DNA from: JBIIJL01 sp044233795
GTDB lineage: Bacteria; Pseudomonadota; Gammaproteobacteria; Legionellales; Legionellaceae
Assembly (NCBI GenBank): GCA_044233795.1
Contig: JBIIJL010000090.1
Coordinates: 1-7,431, forward strand
Direction of reading: 5' to 3'
Length of the DNA: 7,431 nt
Of the stretch, positions 5,392 through 7,431 are shown one piece after another (the first letter of the stretch is position 1; each line of letters opens with the position of its first letter). The position numbers and the translations under genes were made by a program. A model generated the notes under the pieces. The model did not search any database. It worked only from the letters and a program-made list of their open reading frames with translations, and was not told the origin of the DNA.

Positions 5392-6263
5392 TGATGCACC
5401 AAACGTGTACCTTCCCTTTTCAAGGCAATAATGGCATAGCTGTAATATAACGAGAGCAAGATAACATACAAAATTCCAATATTAGGGATTTGAATATTTA
5501 AGGTCAAAAAAGTAACAAACAAGCATACCTGCGGTGTCGCGGCAACCAAAAACACACGACAAGCTTGCTGAAATCCCATCTTAAATTGAAAAATAATGAT
5601 TGAAAATAACAAACCAATAAACGCAAACAATAGCAGAAATACCACATACATCGAATAGATAAGCACAGCAACAACAGGATACACCATCGCAATAGATACC
5701 CACTTTAACATATAAAGCCCCCTGGCATTAACCCACTCCTTACCGACAAACATTTCGTTAGTATTGTTCCCAAAAGACTGGGAAGAAACAGTTTGCTGGG
5801 AGAGCTTTTTACCGAAATGTGCGGAAATAGGCGATAAAGGCGGTCTGAAGAACAGTTTGGTTTTAGTCACCAAAAAGGTTGCATCAGGGTATGCCTCTGA
5901 CAGCTCCTTAATATGACCTGTGGTATCTATAATCGCCGTGATTTGCATATCACTATTTTTAACATAATACGGCATAGGTTCATCAAATTGAACTTTACCA
6001 TTTTGAATCACTAATGGAGGAAGCATTTTTAAAGGTTCTAGCACATGCGCATCAAAGTAACGATTAAAATCAATCATCATCCGAGCTGAAACGGGAATCA
6101 TTACGAGAGCTATCACCAGTAACAAATAAAGTACGCCAAGCCCTTGCCATCTTTTAACCACATCCACATACAAGCTTTTCGAATAAAACGACATATATAA
6201 AGCCTGCCAATAACTAAAAAGTGGAGCATCAACCAACTTTAATGAATTCCCTTTTTTACGCAC
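5388..6263 (-). CDS. DUF1189-family integral membrane protein (291 aa)
   Basis: This is a membrane protein of unknown biochemical role. The basic N-terminus is followed by a first membrane segment at about 41-60 (GLGVLYLLLVIALVMIPVSA). An extracytoplasmic or soluble region follows at about 61-185, containing IQNGKVQFDEPMPYYV and a DATFLVTKTKLFF stretch. Four further hydrophobic segments lie at about 186-205, 206-227, 237-256 and 260-281, and the tail is short and basic. This single-helix, soluble-domain, helix-bundle layout and the NGKV-(x)4-PMPYY motif match DUF1189 as I recall it. The start is GTG 6263, supported by AGGAGG 5 bases upstream (6269-6274). It is the first gene of the operon and overlaps the hydrolase by 4 bases (GTGA). 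Co-transcription with fadE hints at a role near membrane lipids, but no function is established from the sequence. Confidence 0.82.
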   Translation of the reverse strand: MRKKGNSLKLVDAPLFSYWQALYMSFYSKSLYVDVVKRWQGLGVLYLLLVIALVMIPVSARMMIDFNRYFDAHVLEPLKMLPPLVIQNGKVQFDEPMPYYVKNSDMQITAIIDTTGHIKELSEAYPDATFLVTKTKLFFRPPLSPISAHFGKKLSQQTVSSQSFGNNTNEMFVGKEWVNARGLYMLKWVSIAMVYPVVAVLIYSMYVVFLLLFAFIGLLFSIIIFQFKMGFQQACRVFLVAATPQVCLFVTFLTLNIQIPNIGILYVILLSLYYSYAIIALKREGTRLVHQ

Positions 6264-6268
6264 AACCC

Positions 6269-6274
6269 CCTCCT
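6269..6274 (-). promoter_or_regulatory. Strong ribosome binding site of the DUF1189 gene
   Basis: A complete AGGAGG on the minus strand, 5 bases before GTG 6263, inside the longer AGGAGGGGG run. It fixes the GTG as the start of the first operon gene. Confidence 0.7.
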
Positions 6275-6298
6275 AGTCGCAAACCTGTTCTTTCATAA

Positions 6299-6312
6299 AA
6301 TATGGACATATT
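6299..6312. promoter_or_regulatory. Short palindrome upstream of the DUF1189-hydrolase-fadE operon (possible operator)
   Basis: AATATG-ga-CATATT is a perfect inverted repeat of two 6-base arms, 36 bases upstream of GTG 6263. It resembles neither the E. coli FadR site nor the PsrA site as I know them. In AT-rich DNA such a short palindrome can arise by chance. No convincing -35/-10 pair was found in the 184-base gap. A weak candidate is TTGTGT-17-TAGAGT further upstream. Confidence 0.25.
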
Positions 6313-6398
6313 CAAATCCTCCATCTTGATCACCAAATCTGTAAAGCAAAACTCTACAACACCTGGAGTACGAACACAAAGTTGGTGAGTTCAGCGCG

Positions 6399-6441
6399 CT
6401 TTAGATTCGTGTCCATAAATAAGCTATTCTGTAAATTCGTG
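6399..6441. repeat. Two direct repeats, 30 bases apart, between trpE and the fadE operon
   Basis: CTTTAGATTCGTG (6399-6411) and CTGTAAATTCGTG (6429-6441) match at 11 of 13 positions, and the second ends seven bases before the trpE stop codon. The spacing of about three helical turns could suit a DNA-binding protein. Alternatively, clustered short repeats of this kind occur at the ends of some insertion sequences (for example the IS21 group), so this may be a solo element end. Neither reading is proven. Confidence 0.35.
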
Positions 6442-6447
6442 CCTATA

Positions 6448-7431
6448 TCATTCTGCCACCATCCGCATTAAATTAAACATGATTCTAAGACCTGCTTCTT
6501 CAGATAAAGACAAAATGGTTTCAGGATGAAATTGCACAGCAGAAATGGGTAAATAACGATGAGAAACCGCCATAACTAGCCCATCATCAGTTTGTGCAGT
6601 AACTTCCAAATCAGCTGGCAGTTTTGCCTTAATAGCATAAAGAGAATGATAGCGACCGGCAGTAAATGATGCATCAAACCCCTTAAAAAGACCCGTTCTT
6701 GTCAGCACATTGATAAGCGATGGCTTACCATGCATAGGATAGTTCAGCACCCCAAGCTCCCCACCAAAATATTCAACAATACCTTGCAATCCTAAGCACA
6801 CGCCAAACAACGGAATTGATAAAGCAATCACAGCCTCGATGGTTTTAGACAGTTCGAAATGATTAGGCCTACCTGGGCCTGGAGATAGTAAGACTAGATC
6901 AAACTTAGCCTTATTTAAATACGTTAATGCATGTGTATGCCTAACCGTCGTTACTTCTGCACCCGTTTGGCGCAAGTAATTTGCCAATGTATGCACAAAA
7001 GAGTCTTGATGATCAATCAGCAAAACGTGTTTATGAAGCCCCGGCAAAGCAACTTCTTTAGTAGGGGTAACCTGCGATTGTGTAGTATTACGCAATATAT
7101 CTAAAAATGCCGCGGCTTTTAATTCTGTTTCCTGCTCTTCGGCTTCGGGTATAGAATCATACAAAAGTGTTGCACCCACACGAAGTGCTGCAACGCCATT
7201 TTTGATAGAAAATGTTCTAAGAACGAGTCCTGTATTGAGATCACCATTAAAATGAAACCAGCCTACGGCGCCTGCATACCACTGTCTAGGTGTTTTTTCC
7301 TGTTGCTCGATGAAGTTCATTGCCCATAACTTTGGCGCACCAGTAACTGTGACCACCCACATGTGCGTGAGAAAAGCATCAATCGCATCAAATCCATCAC
7401 GTAGCATACCTTCTACGTGGTCAACCGTATG
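6448..7431 (-). CDS. trpE: Fused anthranilate synthase TrpE-TrpG, C-terminal part (truncated by right window edge)
   Basis: This enzyme converts chorismate plus glutamine to anthranilate, the first step of tryptophan synthesis. The visible 327 residues are open to the right edge (first codons HTVDHVEG), so the true start lies outside. Visible residues 1 to about 115 are the end of the chorismate-binding domain: DHVEGMLRDGFDA, VTVTGAPKLWAM, and AGAVGWFHFNGDLNTG. After a short linker comes a class I glutamine amidotransferase domain (about 133-327) with DHQDSFVHTLANYL, SPGPGRP, and GVCLGLQG with nucleophile Cys 212. GRYHSLYA and FHPET follow, with catalytic His 302 and Glu 304. The TrpE-then-TrpG order in one chain and the TGAPKxWAM wording match the alphaproteobacterial-type TrpE(G) fusion, also found in some gammaproteobacteria. 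PhzE has the same domain order and cannot be fully excluded. No trpD or trpC follows; the next gene belongs to the lipid operon, and I see no clear terminator between them. Confidence 0.92.
   Translation of the reverse strand, partial: HTVDHVEGMLRDGFDAIDAFLTHMWVVTVTGAPKLWAMNFIEQQEKTPRQWYAGAVGWFHFNGDLNTGLVLRTFSIKNGVAALRVGATLLYDSIPEAEEQETELKAAAFLDILRNTTQSQVTPTKEVALPGLHKHVLLIDHQDSFVHTLANYLRQTGAEVTTVRHTHALTYLNKAKFDLVLLSPGPGRPNHFELSKTIEAVIALSIPLFGVCLGLQGIVEYFGGELGVLNYPMHGKPSLINVLTRTGLFKGFDASFTAGRYHSLYAIKAKLPADLEVTAQTDDGLVMAVSHRYLPISAVQFHPETILSLSEEAGLRIMFNLMRMVAE

Noticed and set aside
5504..5692. Minus-strand Cys/Leu-rich frame inside the DUF1189 gene
   Set aside because: Out-of-frame shadow over hydrophobic membrane-segment codons.

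Overview
The window looks like a chromosomal stretch from a low-GC (by eye around 40%) gammaproteobacterium. The large FadE protein closely follows the enteric FadE sequence as I remember it. The combination of FadE, a DUF1189 membrane protein and a fused TrpE-TrpG anthranilate synthase would fit Legionellales or a neighbouring host-associated lineage. That placement is inference; no rRNA or marker gene is present. All clearly recognisable intact genes lie on the minus strand.

Layout, left to right. (1) Positions 1-525 hold the 5' part of a minus-strand gene that runs off the left edge. Its protein has a Lys-rich N-terminus, a hydrophobic stretch and five tandem 22-residue Ser/Ala/Thr-rich repeats encoded by a 66-bp DNA repeat. 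A good promoter (573-602) and ribosome binding site precede it. (2) Positions 603-954 contain nothing I can support. (3) Positions 955-1307 are insertion-sequence debris: the C-terminal end of an IS110-family transposase on the minus strand, abutting the middle of an IS1-family transposase on the plus strand, both broken. (4) Positions 1405-1800 carry a small plus-strand orphan gene of unknown function. Its 3' end overlaps a convergent minus-strand gene for a 65-residue secreted peptide (1771-1968), whose -10 box sits inside an inverted repeat. (5) Positions 2121-6263 are a tight three-gene minus-strand operon: a DUF1189 membrane protein, an alpha/beta hydrolase and FadE acyl-CoA dehydrogenase. 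The first two overlap by 4 bases and the last two are 13 bases apart. All three most plausibly start with GTG. (6) Positions 6448-7431 are the 3' part of the fused anthranilate synthase gene, open at the right edge.

The operon plausibly serves fatty-acid breakdown at the inner membrane. FadE makes the first oxidation of acyl-CoA, the hydrolase may release or hydrolyse an acyl ester or thioester, and the membrane protein has no known role. The trp gene is a separate biosynthetic unit. I found no convincing new multi-gene system. The most interesting items are the unlisted repeat-protein gene at the left edge, the small secreted peptide with its palindromic promoter, and the conserved-looking but unexplained lipid operon partners.
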